A stretch of DNA of 64,000 bases from Streptomyces sp. Root431 (lineage in GTDB: Bacteria > Actinomycetota > Actinomycetes > Streptomycetales > Streptomycetaceae). The notes below the pieces were generated by a model, which worked only from the letters and a program-made list of their open reading frames with translations, made no database searches and had not been told where the DNA came from. Positions within the stretch are counted from its first letter, which is position 1. Each line of letters opens with the position of its first letter. Position numbers and translations under genes: made by a program. This document shows positions 16,986 to 26,840 of the stretch, piece after piece. Location of the stretch: NCBI RefSeq assembly GCF_001426585.1, contig NZ_LMEI01000009.1:1-64000 (forward strand), given 5' to 3'.

Positions 16986-17879
16986 ATGAATGACGGACGA
17001 ACGACCACTCCTCGGCTCCGGCGCCCCGGACGCGTCACCTACGGCTCGACGGCGGTCGCCGCCGTTCTGGTGCTGGCCGCTCCCTCCACCCTCTTCGCCG
17101 AGCCGGCCGGCCACCTCGCGGGGAGGATGGCGGTCCGGGCGGCGCCGACCGTGATCGCCCACCGGGGCGCGTCCTCCGCCGCTCCCGAGAACACCCTGGT
17201 CTCCGACGAGGTGGCCCGGCGGGGCGGGGCCAAGTGGATCGAGAACGACGTCCAGCCCAGCAAGGACGGCGTGCCGTACATCCTGCACGACGCGACCGTC
17301 GACCGGACGACCGACGGCACGGGCCCGATCCGCTCCCTCACCTCCGACCGGCTCGACGCGCTGGACGCCGGCTCGTGGTTCGCGCCCGCCTACGCCGGGG
17401 CCCGCGTCCCGACCCTCGCGGCCCAGCTCGAGGACCTGCGGGAGCGCGGCGGGAACCTGCTCCTGGAGATCAAGGGCCGCCACAGCCACGCCGAGGTGGC
17501 CCGGATCCTCCAGGACGTCCGGGAGCAGTCCATGAGCGGCCGGGTCTTCGTCCAGAGCTTCGACATCCCGACGCTCCAGTACACCCGCGAGCTCGCGCCC
17601 GAGCTGCCGATCGGGCTGCTGCGCAGCACCCTCGACGCGGACCCGGTCGCCCTCTCCGAGGAGCTGGGCCTCACGGCGTACAACGTCTCGGACACCGCGC
17701 TCGCCCGCCGCCCCCAGATCGTCCGCGAACTGCACGCCGCGGGCGTGGCCGTGAACGTCTGGACGGTCGACAGTCCCGTCCGCTGGAAGGCGCTGGACGC
17801 CCTCGGAGTGGACGGGATCATCACCAACCGGCCGGCCGAGCTCGCCGGCTGGATCGCGGGAAGGACCCCTACGGGGTGA
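16986..17879 (+). CDS. secreted glycerophosphodiester phosphodiesterase
   Basis: The 297-aa protein has a signal-peptide-like segment at about residues 19-38 (TYGSTAVAAVLVLAAPSTLFA). A GDPD TIM barrel follows: HRGASSAAPENT (catalytic His and metal Glu), WIENDVQ, and LHDATVDRTTDG. Other barrel strands include LLLEIKGR and VNVWTVDSP. It would hydrolyse glycerophosphodiesters or teichoic-acid-like polymers outside the cell. ATG 16986 has no clear Shine-Dalgarno; an in-frame ATG at 16929 would add a poor extension. The 3' end overlaps the convergent gene by 11 nt. Confidence 0.88.
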   Translation: MNDGRTTTPRLRRPGRVTYGSTAVAAVLVLAAPSTLFAEPAGHLAGRMAVRAAPTVIAHRGASSAAPENTLVSDEVARRGGAKWIENDVQPSKDGVPYILHDATVDRTTDGTGPIRSLTSDRLDALDAGSWFAPAYAGARVPTLAAQLEDLRERGGNLLLEIKGRHSHAEVARILQDVREQSMSGRVFVQSFDIPTLQYTRELAPELPIGLLRSTLDADPVALSEELGLTAYNVSDTALARRPQIVRELHAAGVAVNVWTVDSPVRWKALDALGVDGIITNRPAELAGWIAGRTPTG

Positions 17880-18951
17880 CCTTCATATCGTCGACGAAGG
17901 ACCTGACCAGGATCGCGTGGGTGTAGATGACGGTCCCCGGCTTGATCAGTCCGCCCTCGCCGGCGTCGCCCTCGACCTGGATGGTGCGCTCCCCCAGGAA
18001 GGTGAGGGTCTTGCTGTCGAAGATCCACTCGGTGCGCGAGCCGCTGGACTCGTCGAGCCGCGCGACCGCGACGCCCTTGCGGCCGACGGCGTCGGTGGCG
18101 CTGTCCACCATGACGACACCGGGGATCTTCGCGGCGGCCCGGTAGAGGGCGGCGGTGAGGCGGGGGGACGGCCAGCTCTCGCCGAGGAGGTCGCCGATGG
18201 TGGTGAAGGCCTGCTGGTCCGGGCCGCTGCCCTGGCCCTCGGTCTCCTTGTAGATCTTCCGCAGCAGTGCGTCGGGGTCGGTGGGGAGCGCGGCGAGGTA
18301 GTCGTGCGTGGGCGCGCCGAGGTGCGGCTTCGCGGTGTTGCCGGTCTCGTCGGGTCCGGCCAGCGAGATGCCCTCGGGTCCGGTGTTGCCCGGCTCGATC
18401 ATCCAGCCCTCACGGCCGTCCGGGGACCGCCAGGACTTCCGGGTGTGCAGGGGCTCGCTGACGAGGCGGCTCTCGTCGCCCTCGGTCCTCACGTGCGTGT
18501 TCGCGGACCGGGACTCGATGTAGACGAACTGGTCGGCCCGGGCCTTCGGGGCGTCGACCTCGGCGGCGGCCAGCGAGATGCGGTCCAGGAGCCGGGGGGC
18601 TCCCTTCGCGTCGACGGCGCCGATCCGGGTGGTGAGGGCGGGGCCGAAGGCGCGGTCGTCGCCGTTCCCGCCGGTGCCGCCGGGGGTGAGGACGAGGACG
18701 CCGACCACGAGCGCGCCGGCGAGCGCGGTCACGGCGGGCAGGAGGACCGCCTTGCGCAGGAAGGGGTTGCGGCTGCCCGGGGCTCGCTGGGCGCGGGCAG
18801 CGGCGGCGGTGCGGTCGTCGTGGATCTGGCTCATCAGGCGCTCCTTGTGGAACTGGTGACGGCCCGGAGGAAGCTCGCGCTCCTCGATCGCCGGGAGGTC
18901 ACCGGCCTCGTGCCGGGGTGCCGTGCGGGGGTCGGTCGGTTCGGGGTTCAT
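17869..18951 (-). CDS. CU044_5270 family membrane protein (probable sigma-factor partner)
   Basis: The 360-aa protein has a hydrophilic cytoplasmic N-terminus of ~65 residues and one transmembrane segment (KAVLLPAVTALAGALVVGVLVL). A large extracytoplasmic domain follows, containing FVYIESRSANTHV and WMIEPGNTGPEG, typical of the CU044_5270 family. The start codon overlaps the sigma factor stop by 4 nt. That coupling and topology suggest an anti-sigma or sensor role, but no zinc-binding anti-sigma motif is seen. Confidence 0.8.
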   Translation of the reverse strand: MNPEPTDPRTAPRHEAGDLPAIEERELPPGRHQFHKERLMSQIHDDRTAAAARAQRAPGSRNPFLRKAVLLPAVTALAGALVVGVLVLTPGGTGGNGDDRAFGPALTTRIGAVDAKGAPRLLDRISLAAAEVDAPKARADQFVYIESRSANTHVRTEGDESRLVSEPLHTRKSWRSPDGREGWMIEPGNTGPEGISLAGPDETGNTAKPHLGAPTHDYLAALPTDPDALLRKIYKETEGQGSGPDQQAFTTIGDLLGESWPSPRLTAALYRAAAKIPGVVMVDSATDAVGRKGVAVARLDESSGSRTEWIFDSKTLTFLGERTIQVEGDAGEGGLIKPGTVIYTHAILVRSFVDDMKVTP

Positions 18952-19610
18952 CGGATTCCCTCCTGTGCGGGCCGGACCGCGTTCGTGCGATCACCTGTTG
19001 TCTGTCGGGGGCGGGGGGCGGGTTCCCGGATTTCGCGAGATTCCCTGATTTCTCGGGCGAGTTCTTCCTCGGCTCCGGTACGGAGCTTGGCGCGGGCGCG
19101 CGAGAGCCGGGAGCGGACCGTGCCGACCGGGACGTTCAGGGCGGCGGCCACCTCGGTGTAGGCGAGGCCCTCCCAGAGGCAGAGCACGAGGACCTCGCGT
19201 TCGGGGCGGCGGAGCGTGCCGAGGGCCCTGAGCGTGGCCGCGATGCGGCGCCGGTCGTCGAGCCGGCCCGCGACCTCGGAGGCGTGGTCGGGCACGGCGG
19301 CCCCGGCGGCGCCCGCCGCGGCGTACGCGGAGGCGGCCGCTCGGTACCGCCGGTTGCCGCGGCAGTGGTTGCGGGCGACGTTGGTGGCGACGCCCAGGAG
19401 CCAGGGCCGCAGCGATCCCCCGTCGGGGTCGACCTTCTGCCGCAGCCGCCAGGCCTCCAGGTAGGTCGCGGCCATCACGTCCTCGGCGACCGACCAGTCA
19501 CCGGTCAGCCGGAAGGCGTGGTTGTAGACGCTCCGGGCGTGGGAGTCGAAGAGTTCGGCGAAGGCCGAGGGGTCCCCGGCCCGGATCCGTGCGCGTGTGT
19601 CGGTGTTCAC
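18948..19610 (-). CDS. ECF-type RNA polymerase sigma factor
   Basis: The 220-aa protein has sigma region 2 at about 15-85 (FAELFDSHARSVYNHAFRLTG; AEDVMAATYLEAWR). Region 4 lies at about 125-180 (LRRPEREVLVLCLWEGLAYTEVAAAL; VPVGTVRSRLSRARAKLR). A ~40-residue Arg/Glu-rich tail is extra. Start is GTG 19610. It is coupled to the membrane CU044_5270 gene, its likely regulator. The target promoters are unknown. Confidence 0.9.
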   Translation of the reverse strand: MNTDTRARIRAGDPSAFAELFDSHARSVYNHAFRLTGDWSVAEDVMAATYLEAWRLRQKVDPDGGSLRPWLLGVATNVARNHCRGNRRYRAAASAYAAAGAAGAAVPDHASEVAGRLDDRRRIAATLRALGTLRRPEREVLVLCLWEGLAYTEVAAALNVPVGTVRSRLSRARAKLRTGAEEELAREIRESREIREPAPRPRQTTGDRTNAVRPAQEGIR

Positions 19611-19655
19611 GACTGTCGTCTGTCCGGCTCACGGGGCGGGTTCCCGTGAGCCGGG

Positions 19656-20174
19656 TCACATCTGAGGGGTGGTCCGGGCGCGCAGTTCCGCCAGGAGGTC
19701 GGGGTTGACCACCGTCAGGATCGCGGCGATCCGCTCGGCGTCGGCGCGCGCCCACAGGATGTCCCGCGCGCCGCGGTACTTGGCGGCGAGCCGCTCGCGC
19801 CGGGCGGGCGGCAGCTCCGCGGCCCGGTCCGGGCGGCTGTTGTGCGCGTTGTCGGCGATCTTGACGAGGGTGGCGTCGGGGTCCTCGGCGATGAGGCGGA
19901 GCTTCGCCTCGTAGGACAGGTCCGGCCGGTTGGTGACGGCTTCGACGACGGCGACGACCCGGTCCGGGACGCCCGCGGCCCTGAGCCGCTCGGCCGTCCA
20001 CGCGGTGTCCTCGATGACGTCGTGCAGGAGACCGGCCATCACCAGCTCCTCGCCGAAGGGTTCGAGCCCCGCGGCGACGGCCCGGACGTGCTCGACGTAC
20101 GGGACGCCGATCAGGTCGACCTGCCCGGCGTGCGCCTGCTCGACGAGTGCGTCGACCTCCGCGAGCGTCGTCAC
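19656..20174 (-). CDS. HD-domain phosphohydrolase (RelA/SpoT hydrolase-like)
   Basis: The 172-aa protein carries the HD motif in GLLHDVIEDT, a preceding YVEHVRAVA helix with a metal His, and VKIADNAHNSR. These match small alarmone-hydrolase-like (Mesh1/SpoT-like) HD proteins. It could hydrolyse (p)ppGpp or another nucleotide, but there is no synthetase domain. It starts 7 nt after the lipoprotein stop, so the two genes form an operon. Confidence 0.82.
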   Translation of the reverse strand: MTTLAEVDALVEQAHAGQVDLIGVPYVEHVRAVAAGLEPFGEELVMAGLLHDVIEDTAWTAERLRAAGVPDRVVAVVEAVTNRPDLSYEAKLRLIAEDPDATLVKIADNAHNSRPDRAAELPPARRERLAAKYRGARDILWARADAERIAAILTVVNPDLLAELRARTTPQM

Positions 20175-20181
20175 CGCCGCC

Positions 20182-21123
20182 TCACCGCCCGCTCATGAGC
20201 AGCTGCGGGAGCTGCATGGTGCGGTTCTGGTTGCCGGGGAGCGCCTGGGGGTTGTTGGCCCACTCCATGGTGACCATGGGGGTTCCGCCGCTGCCCGCGT
20301 CGACGGTGGCGCCCTCGAACCGCTTTCCGGAGTCGGAGGCGGTGACGGCGCGCAGCTTGTCGGCCGTGCGCTTGGCGCCCTCGGGAGAGACGGTCAGCGC
20401 GCACAGCCGCTCGCGTGACGTGCCGTCGGGCTCGGCGGTGGCCCCGATCGCGTACAGCGTGACGTCCGGCGTCTGGCTCTTGCCGCCCTTGCCGTAGAAG
20501 GTCGCGTAGAAGGTGCCGTCGCCGATGCAGCGGGCCACGGCCTGGTAGGCCGGGTCGTCCGCGACCGATCCCTTCGGCGCGGCGAGCGCCGGCGGGGGCG
20601 CGTCCGGCGACATGGACAGGGAGCGTACGGACGCCGAGACGGCGACCTTTCCGCCGTTCGGGTTCTTCAGGAGCACTCCGCCGTCGGTCGTGTCCTCGGT
20701 GTACCCGAGCTTCTTCATGCCGTCGGTGACGGCGTTCACGTCGAAGCGACCGGTGAGCCGCCAGCGGTCGGAGCCCATCTGGAGCGAGGTGTTCACGTCG
20801 TTCTCGTCGAACCCGTGGGTCGCCTTGAGGGGGAGCTTCTCGTACTGCGCCTGCTGGACCTCGGGGATGCCGTACGAGGCGAGGCCGCCGTACAGCTTCT
20901 TGTCCTGCTTCACCAGCCGTCGGGTGGCCGCCACGTCGGTGTAGGTGAGGACCGCGCCGGCGTCCGCCTCGGGTGCTGTGCCGAGCGCGGCGGTGAGTCC
21001 CGTCCGCGAACCGCCGGCCGAGTCCGCGGAGTCGTCGCCGCACGCGGCGGCTCCGGCGCCGATGACGCCGACGAGCGCCGTCGCGACGCAGCCTCGCAGG
21101 ACCCTTCGCCCGTTCCCCGTCAT
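20182..21123 (-). CDS. putative lipoprotein of unknown function
   Basis: The 313-aa protein starts at ATG 21123. An export signal with twin Arg near the N-terminus (GRRVLRG) leads to lipobox GAAAC, Cys28. The mature part is Gly/Asp-rich with regions such as ATRRLVKQDKKLYGGLASYG and VARCIGDGTFYATFYG. It has only two conserved-looking Cys late in the chain. No domain is recognised. It precedes and is probably co-transcribed with the HD-domain gene. Confidence 0.75.
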   Translation of the reverse strand: MTGNGRRVLRGCVATALVGVIGAGAAACGDDSADSAGGSRTGLTAALGTAPEADAGAVLTYTDVAATRRLVKQDKKLYGGLASYGIPEVQQAQYEKLPLKATHGFDENDVNTSLQMGSDRWRLTGRFDVNAVTDGMKKLGYTEDTTDGGVLLKNPNGGKVAVSASVRSLSMSPDAPPPALAAPKGSVADDPAYQAVARCIGDGTFYATFYGKGGKSQTPDVTLYAIGATAEPDGTSRERLCALTVSPEGAKRTADKLRAVTASDSGKRFEGATVDAGSGGTPMVTMEWANNPQALPGNQNRTMQLPQLLMSGR

Positions 21124-21250
21124 TCCCAGCCTCCGATGTCGCCACGAGCGATCCGGGTGGTAGGGATCGCCCGAGAAGGGTAGTGGGTCAGCCGGACGGC
21201 CCGTACGGCGGCCGTCCGGCGGGCCCGACGGTGCGAGGAAGGGAAGCGGC

Positions 21251-21916
21251 GTGCGGGAACAGGGGTCGGAGCGGAAGGCCTTGTCGGCGGCGGAGCTGTT
21301 CGACGGCATGGGGATCGAGTACGAGCGGGCCTTCGGGCACCTTCCGGCGCAGCTGGAGGCGATCGAGTGGCTCACCGGCCGGCTGGCCGCGGGGGCCCGG
21401 GTCCTCGACGTCGGCAGCGGCACCGGCCGGCCCGTGGCCGACCTGTTGGTGCGGTCGGGGTGCGACGTGACGGGGATCGACGTGTCCCGGACGATGGTCG
21501 AGCTGGCCCGCGCCCAGGTGCCGGAGGCGCGGTTCGAGCAGTGCGGCGTCCATGACTTCGAGGCGCCGGAGGGCGGTTTCGACGCGGTGTGCGCGTTCTT
21601 CCCGCTCCTCGTCATGAGCCGGGCCGAGGTGTCCGCCGCGCTGCTGCGGATGGCCGGCTGGCTGGCGCCCGGCGGCTACCTCGTGACGGCCACCGTCCCG
21701 GCGGACGTCGACGACGTGGAGATCGAGTGGATGGGACGCCGGGTCAGGGTCTCCAGCTTCTCGGCCGAGGAGTACGTGCGTCAGATCCGCGAGGAGTGCG
21801 GGCTCGACGTCCTCCACCACGCCGTCTCCGTCTTCCAGCCGGACGACGCTCAGGCGGGCCCTGAGGACCACGTCTTCTGTTACGCCCGCCGGGCGGAGGA
21901 ACTTCCCGGCGGGTGA
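21251..21916 (+). CDS. class I SAM-dependent methyltransferase
   Basis: The 221-aa protein begins at GTG 21251. Motif I is VLDVGSGTGRP, motif II is VTGIDVSRTMVELAR, and a post-motif region reads LLRMAGWLAPGGYLVTATVP. It is a small-molecule type methyltransferase by size and fold. The substrate is not indicated by neighbours. The gene is divergent from the lipoprotein gene and convergent with recQ. Confidence 0.85.
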   Translation: MREQGSERKALSAAELFDGMGIEYERAFGHLPAQLEAIEWLTGRLAAGARVLDVGSGTGRPVADLLVRSGCDVTGIDVSRTMVELARAQVPEARFEQCGVHDFEAPEGGFDAVCAFFPLLVMSRAEVSAALLRMAGWLAPGGYLVTATVPADVDDVEIEWMGRRVRVSSFSAEEYVRQIREECGLDVLHHAVSVFQPDDAQAGPEDHVFCYARRAEELPGG

Positions 21917-21954
21917 CCCCGGGCCGTGAGGGGTTCCTCCGGCCCGGGGGTCCG

Positions 21955-23988
21955 TCACTCGTCCCAGGGCGGCTCGAACTCGTCCATGTCGGCCGGCGGC
22001 TCGTCGAATTCGAAGGGCGGCTCGTCCTCGTACCGCGCCCCGCGTCCGGCAGCCGCCCCGCGAGGCGCGGGGGCGGGAGCGGAGGCAGGCGCGGGGGCGG
22101 AGGCGGGAGCGGGCGCGGCCGACCCTGCGGCCGGGGCCTCGCACTCCGCCAGCGTCGCGAGGACGCCCTCGGCGTACTTCGTCAGCTTGGCCTCGCCGAC
22201 GCCGCCGACGGTGCCCAACTCCGCGACCGTGCCGGGGAAGAGCGTCGCGATCTCGCGCAGCGTCGCGTCGTGGAAGACGACGTACGCGGGAACGCCCTGC
22301 TCGCGTGCCGTCGCCGCCCGCCAGGCGCGGAGGGCCTCGAAGACCGGCACGGCGGCGGCGGGCAGGTCGACCGGTACGCGGGCGCCCTTCCCCGAGCGCG
22401 CCCCGGACTCCTTGCGGGACGCGGCGGCGGGCGCCTTCTCCTTCCGCATCGGGACGCTGCGACGGCCTCCGAGCACCTCGCCGCTGTTCTCCGTCAGGAC
22501 GAGCGTGCCGTAGTCGCCCTCCACCGTGAGCAGGCCCTGGGCGAGGAGCTGACGGACGACGCCGCGCCACTCCGCCGTCCCGAGGTCCGAGCCGACGCCG
22601 AACACGGAGAGGCCGTCGTGGTCGAACTGGATGACCTTGGCCGTCTTCTTGCCCTGGAGGATGTCGATGATCTGGCCGGCCCCGAACTTCTGGCGCCGCT
22701 CCTTGGCCAGCCGCCAGACCGTGGACAGCAGCTTCTGCGCCGCGACCGTCCCGTCCCAGGACTCGGCCGGGGTCAGGCAGGTGTCGCAGTTGCCGCACGG
22801 CTCGCCCGACTGCCCGAAGTACGCGAGGAGCCGTACGCGGCGGCAGTCGACCGTCTCGCAGAGCGCGAGCATGGCGTCCAGGTGCATGCCCAGGGCGCGG
22901 CGGTGCGCCTCGTCGCCCTCGGAGCCGTCGATGAGCTTGCGCTGCTGGACCACGTCCTGGAGGCCGTATGCCAGCCAGGCCGTGGCCGGCTCGCCGTCAC
23001 GGCCGGCGCGGCCGGTCTCCTGGTAGTAGCCCTCGACCGACTTCGGCAGGTCGAGGTGGGCCACGAAGCGCACGTCCGGCTTGTCGATGCCCATGCCGAA
23101 GGCGATCGTCGCCACCACGACGACCCCGTCCTCGCGGAGGAAGCGCGACTGGTTCGCGGCACGCGCGCGGGCGTCCATGCCCGCGTGGTACGGCACGGCG
23201 TCGATGCCCTGCTCGACCAGGGCCGCCGCGGTCTTCTCCACCGAGGCGCGCGAAAGGCAGTAGACGACGCCCGCGTCCCCGTCGTGCTCGGTCCTGATCA
23301 GGTCGAGGAGCTGCTTGAGCGGGTTGTTCTTCGGGACGATGCGGTACTGGATGTTCGGCCGGTCGAAGCCCGCGACGAAGTGGCGGGCCTCCTCCAGGCC
23401 GAGTCGCGCCGCGATCTCGGCGTGGGTGGCCTCGGTGGCCGTCGCGGTCAGCGCGATCCGCGGCACCTTGGGCCAGCGCTCGTGCAGCATCGACAGGGCC
23501 AGGTAGTCGGGCCGGAAGTCGTGGCCCCACTGGGCGACGCAGTGCGCCTCGTCGATCGCGAAGAGCGACACCTTGCCCCGGTCGAGCAGCCGCTGCGTGC
23601 CCTCGGTCCGCAGCCGCTCGGGGGCCAGGTAGAGCAGGTCCAGCTCGTCCGCGAGGAAGGCCTGCTCGACGGCCTGCCGCTCGTACGGATCCTGCGTCGA
23701 GTTCAGGAATCCGGCCCGCACACCGAGGGCTCTGAGCGCGTCCACCTGGTCCTGCATGAGGGCGATGAGCGGTGAGATCACGACGCCCGTACCGTCTCTG
23801 ACCAGCGCCGGGATCTGGTAGCAGAGCGACTTGCCGCCGCCGGTCGGCATCAGGACGAGCGCGTCGCCGCCGCCGACGACCTGCTCGATGATCTCCTGCT
23901 GCTCCCCGCGGAAGGAGCTGTAGCCGAAGACGCGGTGGAGCACCTGCGAGGCGTCGGAGACCTGGGCGGATGCGTCGGAAAGGACCAT
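21955..23988 (-). CDS. recQ: RecQ-family ATP-dependent DNA helicase
   Basis: The 677-aa protein is a 3'-5' DNA helicase of the RecQ family. The Walker A motif is MPTGGGKS (47-54), the DEAH box is at 146-149, and the helicase C domain contains [10 protein letters not shown] RecQ zinc-binding region with Cys residues follows ([23 protein letters not shown]). An HRDC domain lies at about 535-605. The last ~70 residues are an Ala/Pro repeat followed by an acidic Glu/Asp/Pro tail, suggestive of an SSB or protein interaction. The length is slightly above E. coli RecQ. Confidence 0.93.
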   Translation of the reverse strand: MVLSDASAQVSDASQVLHRVFGYSSFRGEQQEIIEQVVGGGDALVLMPTGGGKSLCYQIPALVRDGTGVVISPLIALMQDQVDALRALGVRAGFLNSTQDPYERQAVEQAFLADELDLLYLAPERLRTEGTQRLLDRGKVSLFAIDEAHCVAQWGHDFRPDYLALSMLHERWPKVPRIALTATATEATHAEIAARLGLEEARHFVAGFDRPNIQYRIVPKNNPLKQLLDLIRTEHDGDAGVVYCLSRASVEKTAAALVEQGIDAVPYHAGMDARARAANQSRFLREDGVVVVATIAFGMGIDKPDVRFVAHLDLPKSVEGYYQETGRAGRDGEPATAWLAYGLQDVVQQRKLIDGSEGDEAHRRALGMHLDAMLALCETVDCRRVRLLAYFGQSGEPCGNCDTCLTPAESWDGTVAAQKLLSTVWRLAKERRQKFGAGQIIDILQGKKTAKVIQFDHDGLSVFGVGSDLGTAEWRGVVRQLLAQGLLTVEGDYGTLVLTENSGEVLGGRRSVPMRKEKAPAAASRKESGARSGKGARVPVDLPAAAVPVFEALRAWRAATAREQGVPAYVVFHDATLREIATLFPGTVAELGTVGGVGEAKLTKYAEGVLATLAECEAPAAGSAAPAPASAPAPASAPAPAPRGAAAGRGARYEDEPPFEFDEPPADMDEFEPPWDE

Positions 23989-24081
23989 TCGTGAAGCCTA
24001 GCGGCCCCGACCGACACCCCGGTCGCGTCCGCGGCAACCTGTGGACAACCCCCGGCCCGCGCGAGGCGGCGGATCCCTGGC

Positions 24082-24897
24082 TCAGCCCAGTACCAGCACC
24101 ACCGCGAGGGCGACGAGCAGGGAGTCGATCCGGTCGAGGAGACCGCCGGAGCCGGGAAGCCACCGGCCGGCGTCCTTCGCCCGGGCGCCCCGCTTGACCA
24201 TCGACTCCAGCAGGTCGCCGAGCGGGCCGCCGACGGCCACGGCCACCGCCGTCTGCCAGGTCAGGGACGAGAGCACGACGAGCGTGCCGAGCCCGGCCGC
24301 CGCCCCGGCCAGCGTGCCGCTCCACCGCTTGGCGGGCGACAGCGGGGAGAGCCGGGGGCCGCCGAACCGGCGGCCCGCCGCGTACGCGACGATGTCGGCG
24401 ATCGACACGGCCACGAACAGGACGAGGCCGAGGGCGCCCAACGGCACGAGGCCGGCCAGGGCGCCCAGCCACACGAGCCCGAGCAGGCCCGCGCCGAGGC
24501 GGCGGAGCCCGTGCTCCGCGTCGCCCGACAGCAGGGGCACGCCGGCGATCACGAGCGCTCCGGCCGCCGCGACCCGGAGCATCTCCCCCGGGGCCAGCCA
24601 GGCGGTCAGGACGAGCCCGACGACCGCCGCACCGAGCACCGCCCGGTCCACCGGGCCCAGCCGTAGCAGCCCCCCGAACTCGGCCACCGCGATCACCCCG
24701 ACCACGGCCGCGAGGACCGCGATCCCCGGCGGACCGAACCAGAACGCGGCCGTGACCAGGGGCACGCCGAGCGCCCAGACGCACCAGCGGACCATCAGCT
24801 CACGCCGCCGGGTCGCCGCCACCGCGATCCCTCCGGCCGCCAGGGCCCCGCCGAGGTACGGCACGAGGTCGGGGACGGTCGTCACCGGGAGACTCAC
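24082..24897 (-). CDS. phosphatidate cytidylyltransferase (CdsA-like)
   Basis: The 271-aa membrane protein has about seven hydrophobic segments and ends with the CDP-diglyceride synthase pattern. That pattern includes SIADIVAYAAGRRFGGPRLSPLSPAKRWSG spread over 165-195 and GDLLESMVKR...KDAGRWLPGSGGLLDRIDSLL near the C-terminus. It would form a CDP-activated lipid from phosphatidate and CTP. GTG 24897 overlaps the TGA of the upstream fusion gene (GTGA), so the two are translationally coupled. The housekeeping cdsA is normally elsewhere beside frr, so this is probably a specialised paralogue. Confidence 0.85.
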   Translation of the reverse strand: MSLPVTTVPDLVPYLGGALAAGGIAVAATRRRELMVRWCVWALGVPLVTAAFWFGPPGIAVLAAVVGVIAVAEFGGLLRLGPVDRAVLGAAVVGLVLTAWLAPGEMLRVAAAGALVIAGVPLLSGDAEHGLRRLGAGLLGLVWLGALAGLVPLGALGLVLFVAVSIADIVAYAAGRRFGGPRLSPLSPAKRWSGTLAGAAAGLGTLVVLSSLTWQTAVAVAVGGPLGDLLESMVKRGARAKDAGRWLPGSGGLLDRIDSLLVALAVVLVLG

Positions 24898-26663
24898 AGG
24901 GAGATCCGCCCACCCGGAACGCCCGACGCCACCGCCGCCGACTCCGCGTCCAGCGCTTCCAAGGCGCTCCGGCACGCCGCCACGATCCGCGCGTTCTCCG
25001 CCGTGTCGCGGACGGCGACGCGGAAGGTCCGCCCCTCGTACGCCGGGGACATCGGCGACAGGTCCCGCAGGTACACGTCGTGGCGGCGGCACTCGCGCAC
25101 CACCCGGGCCGCGCTCGGCCCGTCCGGCCGCAGGGTCACCGTGAGGAAGTTCGCCACTCCCTCGTCGACCGAGGCGAACCCGTCGAGCTCCGCGAGCCCG
25201 GCGGCGAGCTCCCGGCGCAGCATGGCGGTGCGCGCCCAGCGCTCCTCGTAGTACGCGGGGTCGCGCAGTGCCGTCACGGCGGCCAGCTGGGCCGGCAGGC
25301 TCACGGGCCACGGCGGCGTCCAGCGGCGGAGCTCTCCGGCCGTCGCCGGGTCGGCGACCAGGTAGGCGGCCCGCATGCCCGACAGCGCGTACATCTTCGA
25401 CAGCGAGGTGCAGACCACGACCCGGGGGTCGGCCGCGGCGAGCCCGGCCAGGGAGTCCGCGGCGTCGACGTAGCCCAGGTACGCCTCGTCGATCCACCAC
25501 CGGGTCCGCGCGGGCGAGGCCTCGATCACCGCACGCAGGGCGTCGGCGGGAGCGTGGCGGCCGGTGGGGTTGTTCGGGTTGACCACCACGACGAGGTCGT
25601 ACTTCCCGCTCCGGGTCGCGGCGGCGAGCCGGGCCGGATCGAGGAGCCAGCCGTCCTCGCGGCTCAGCCGGAGCCGGTCGACCCGGCAGCCGATCACCCG
25701 CTCGGTGACGTGGGCGTACTCGCCGTAGCTCGGGTCGAGGAGGAGCACCCGGCTGCCCGGTGTCAGCCACCGGCCGAACGCCCGGAAGATCAGGTCGGAC
25801 GAGCCCGCCCCGACGACCAGCGACTCCTCCGGCAGCCCGCGGACCGCGGCGATCTCCGCGAGCAGCCCTTCCGCGCCGGTCGGCGGCGAGGTCCGTGCCG
25901 CCCACCCCGGGTCCTCCGTCAGGACGGCGCGGACCGCCGGGGACGGCGGGTACCAGGCGTCCAGCACGTCGGCGGCGACCACCTCGTGACGGCGGGTCAG
26001 CGTCCGGAAGTCCGTTCCGATCGCCGAGAAGAAGGCGCCGCCGTGCTCGCAGCCGTCAGCGCGCGGTGCGAAGGGCACGTCCAGGCGCCAGTCGAGGGTC
26101 GCCCGCAGCCGCTCCAGGGTTCGGCCGTGCCGCTCCCCGACCGTCCTCGTCAGTTCGGCCACGGAGCCGTTCAGCACCTCGAAGGAGACGGCGCCCGAGC
26201 GGACCGTGCGCCCCACGGGCCGCAGCCCGGCGGCGAGGTACATGTCGAGCAGTTCCGTGCGGCCCATCGCCACCACCCGGCGGCCGCCGCGCGCCGCGAC
26301 CCAGCGCAGCGCCGCGTACATGAGGAGGGGCGCGGCGGCGGTGGACCGCCAGCGCGGCTCGACGGTCAGGACGCGGATCTCGAAGGGCGCCTCCTCCGTC
26401 AGTTCCGGCAGTTCCTCGCGCGTCAGGTACTTGTCCAGCGAGTAGCGGCCCACCCACGGCGGGGTGAGGCTGACGAAGCCGATCCGCGTCTCTCCGCGCG
26501 CGGCCACGAGATACACGTTGTCGCCGTCGAGCCCGTCGCTCAGCCGCCCCGACGGGTCCACCGGGTGCTGGCCCAGCTCCTCCGCGTACACGCGGTGGCG
26601 CAGTTCGTGGATCCAGTCGAGATCCCGAGGCGTGGCGGTGCGCAGCTGTACGGCGTGGTCCAT
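24894..26663 (-). CDS. GNAT/N-acyltransferase - PLP aminotransferase fusion
   Basis: The 589-aa protein fuses two enzymes. Residues ~5-170 look like a GNAT or LuxI-fold acyltransferase (LRHRVYAEELGQHPVD; IRVLTVEPRWRSTAAAPLLMYAAL; MYLAAGLRPVG). Residues ~215-575 form a fold-type I aminotransferase of the histidinol-phosphate/CobD group: NPNNPTG (362-368), IDEAY (Asp392) and the PLP Lys423 in TSLSKMYALSG. It is coupled to a CdsA-like gene and divergent from phosphonate oxygenase genes. I infer synthesis of an N-acylated amine or amino alcohol, possibly joined to a CDP-activated lipid. No substrate can be named. Start ATG 26663 follows GGGGGAA. Confidence 0.8.
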   Translation of the reverse strand: MDHAVQLRTATPRDLDWIHELRHRVYAEELGQHPVDPSGRLSDGLDGDNVYLVAARGETRIGFVSLTPPWVGRYSLDKYLTREELPELTEEAPFEIRVLTVEPRWRSTAAAPLLMYAALRWVAARGGRRVVAMGRTELLDMYLAAGLRPVGRTVRSGAVSFEVLNGSVAELTRTVGERHGRTLERLRATLDWRLDVPFAPRADGCEHGGAFFSAIGTDFRTLTRRHEVVAADVLDAWYPPSPAVRAVLTEDPGWAARTSPPTGAEGLLAEIAAVRGLPEESLVVGAGSSDLIFRAFGRWLTPGSRVLLLDPSYGEYAHVTERVIGCRVDRLRLSREDGWLLDPARLAAATRSGKYDLVVVVNPNNPTGRHAPADALRAVIEASPARTRWWIDEAYLGYVDAADSLAGLAAADPRVVVCTSLSKMYALSGMRAAYLVADPATAGELRRWTPPWPVSLPAQLAAVTALRDPAYYEERWARTAMLRRELAAGLAELDGFASVDEGVANFLTVTLRPDGPSAARVVRECRRHDVYLRDLSPMSPAYEGRTFRVAVRDTAENARIVAACRSALEALDAESAAVASGVPGGRISL

Positions 26664-26840
26664 GTGTGTTCCCCCTGCGGATGGTTCGGCGTTCGCGCCT
26701 CAGCATGGAGGAGCGCTGTCGGCGGCACCTGAGTACGCGTACTCACCCGGGGATGAGGAGAACGCGCGCGCCGGGGCGGCGCCGTCCATCCGGCCGTAAC
26801 CCCTCGGCCACCCGCGGCTGCGAGGCTCACGCCCGAACGA

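Noticed and set aside
21913-23775. 620-aa plus-strand open frame opposite recQ
   Set aside because: Mirror of the recQ codons; recQ has all helicase motifs.
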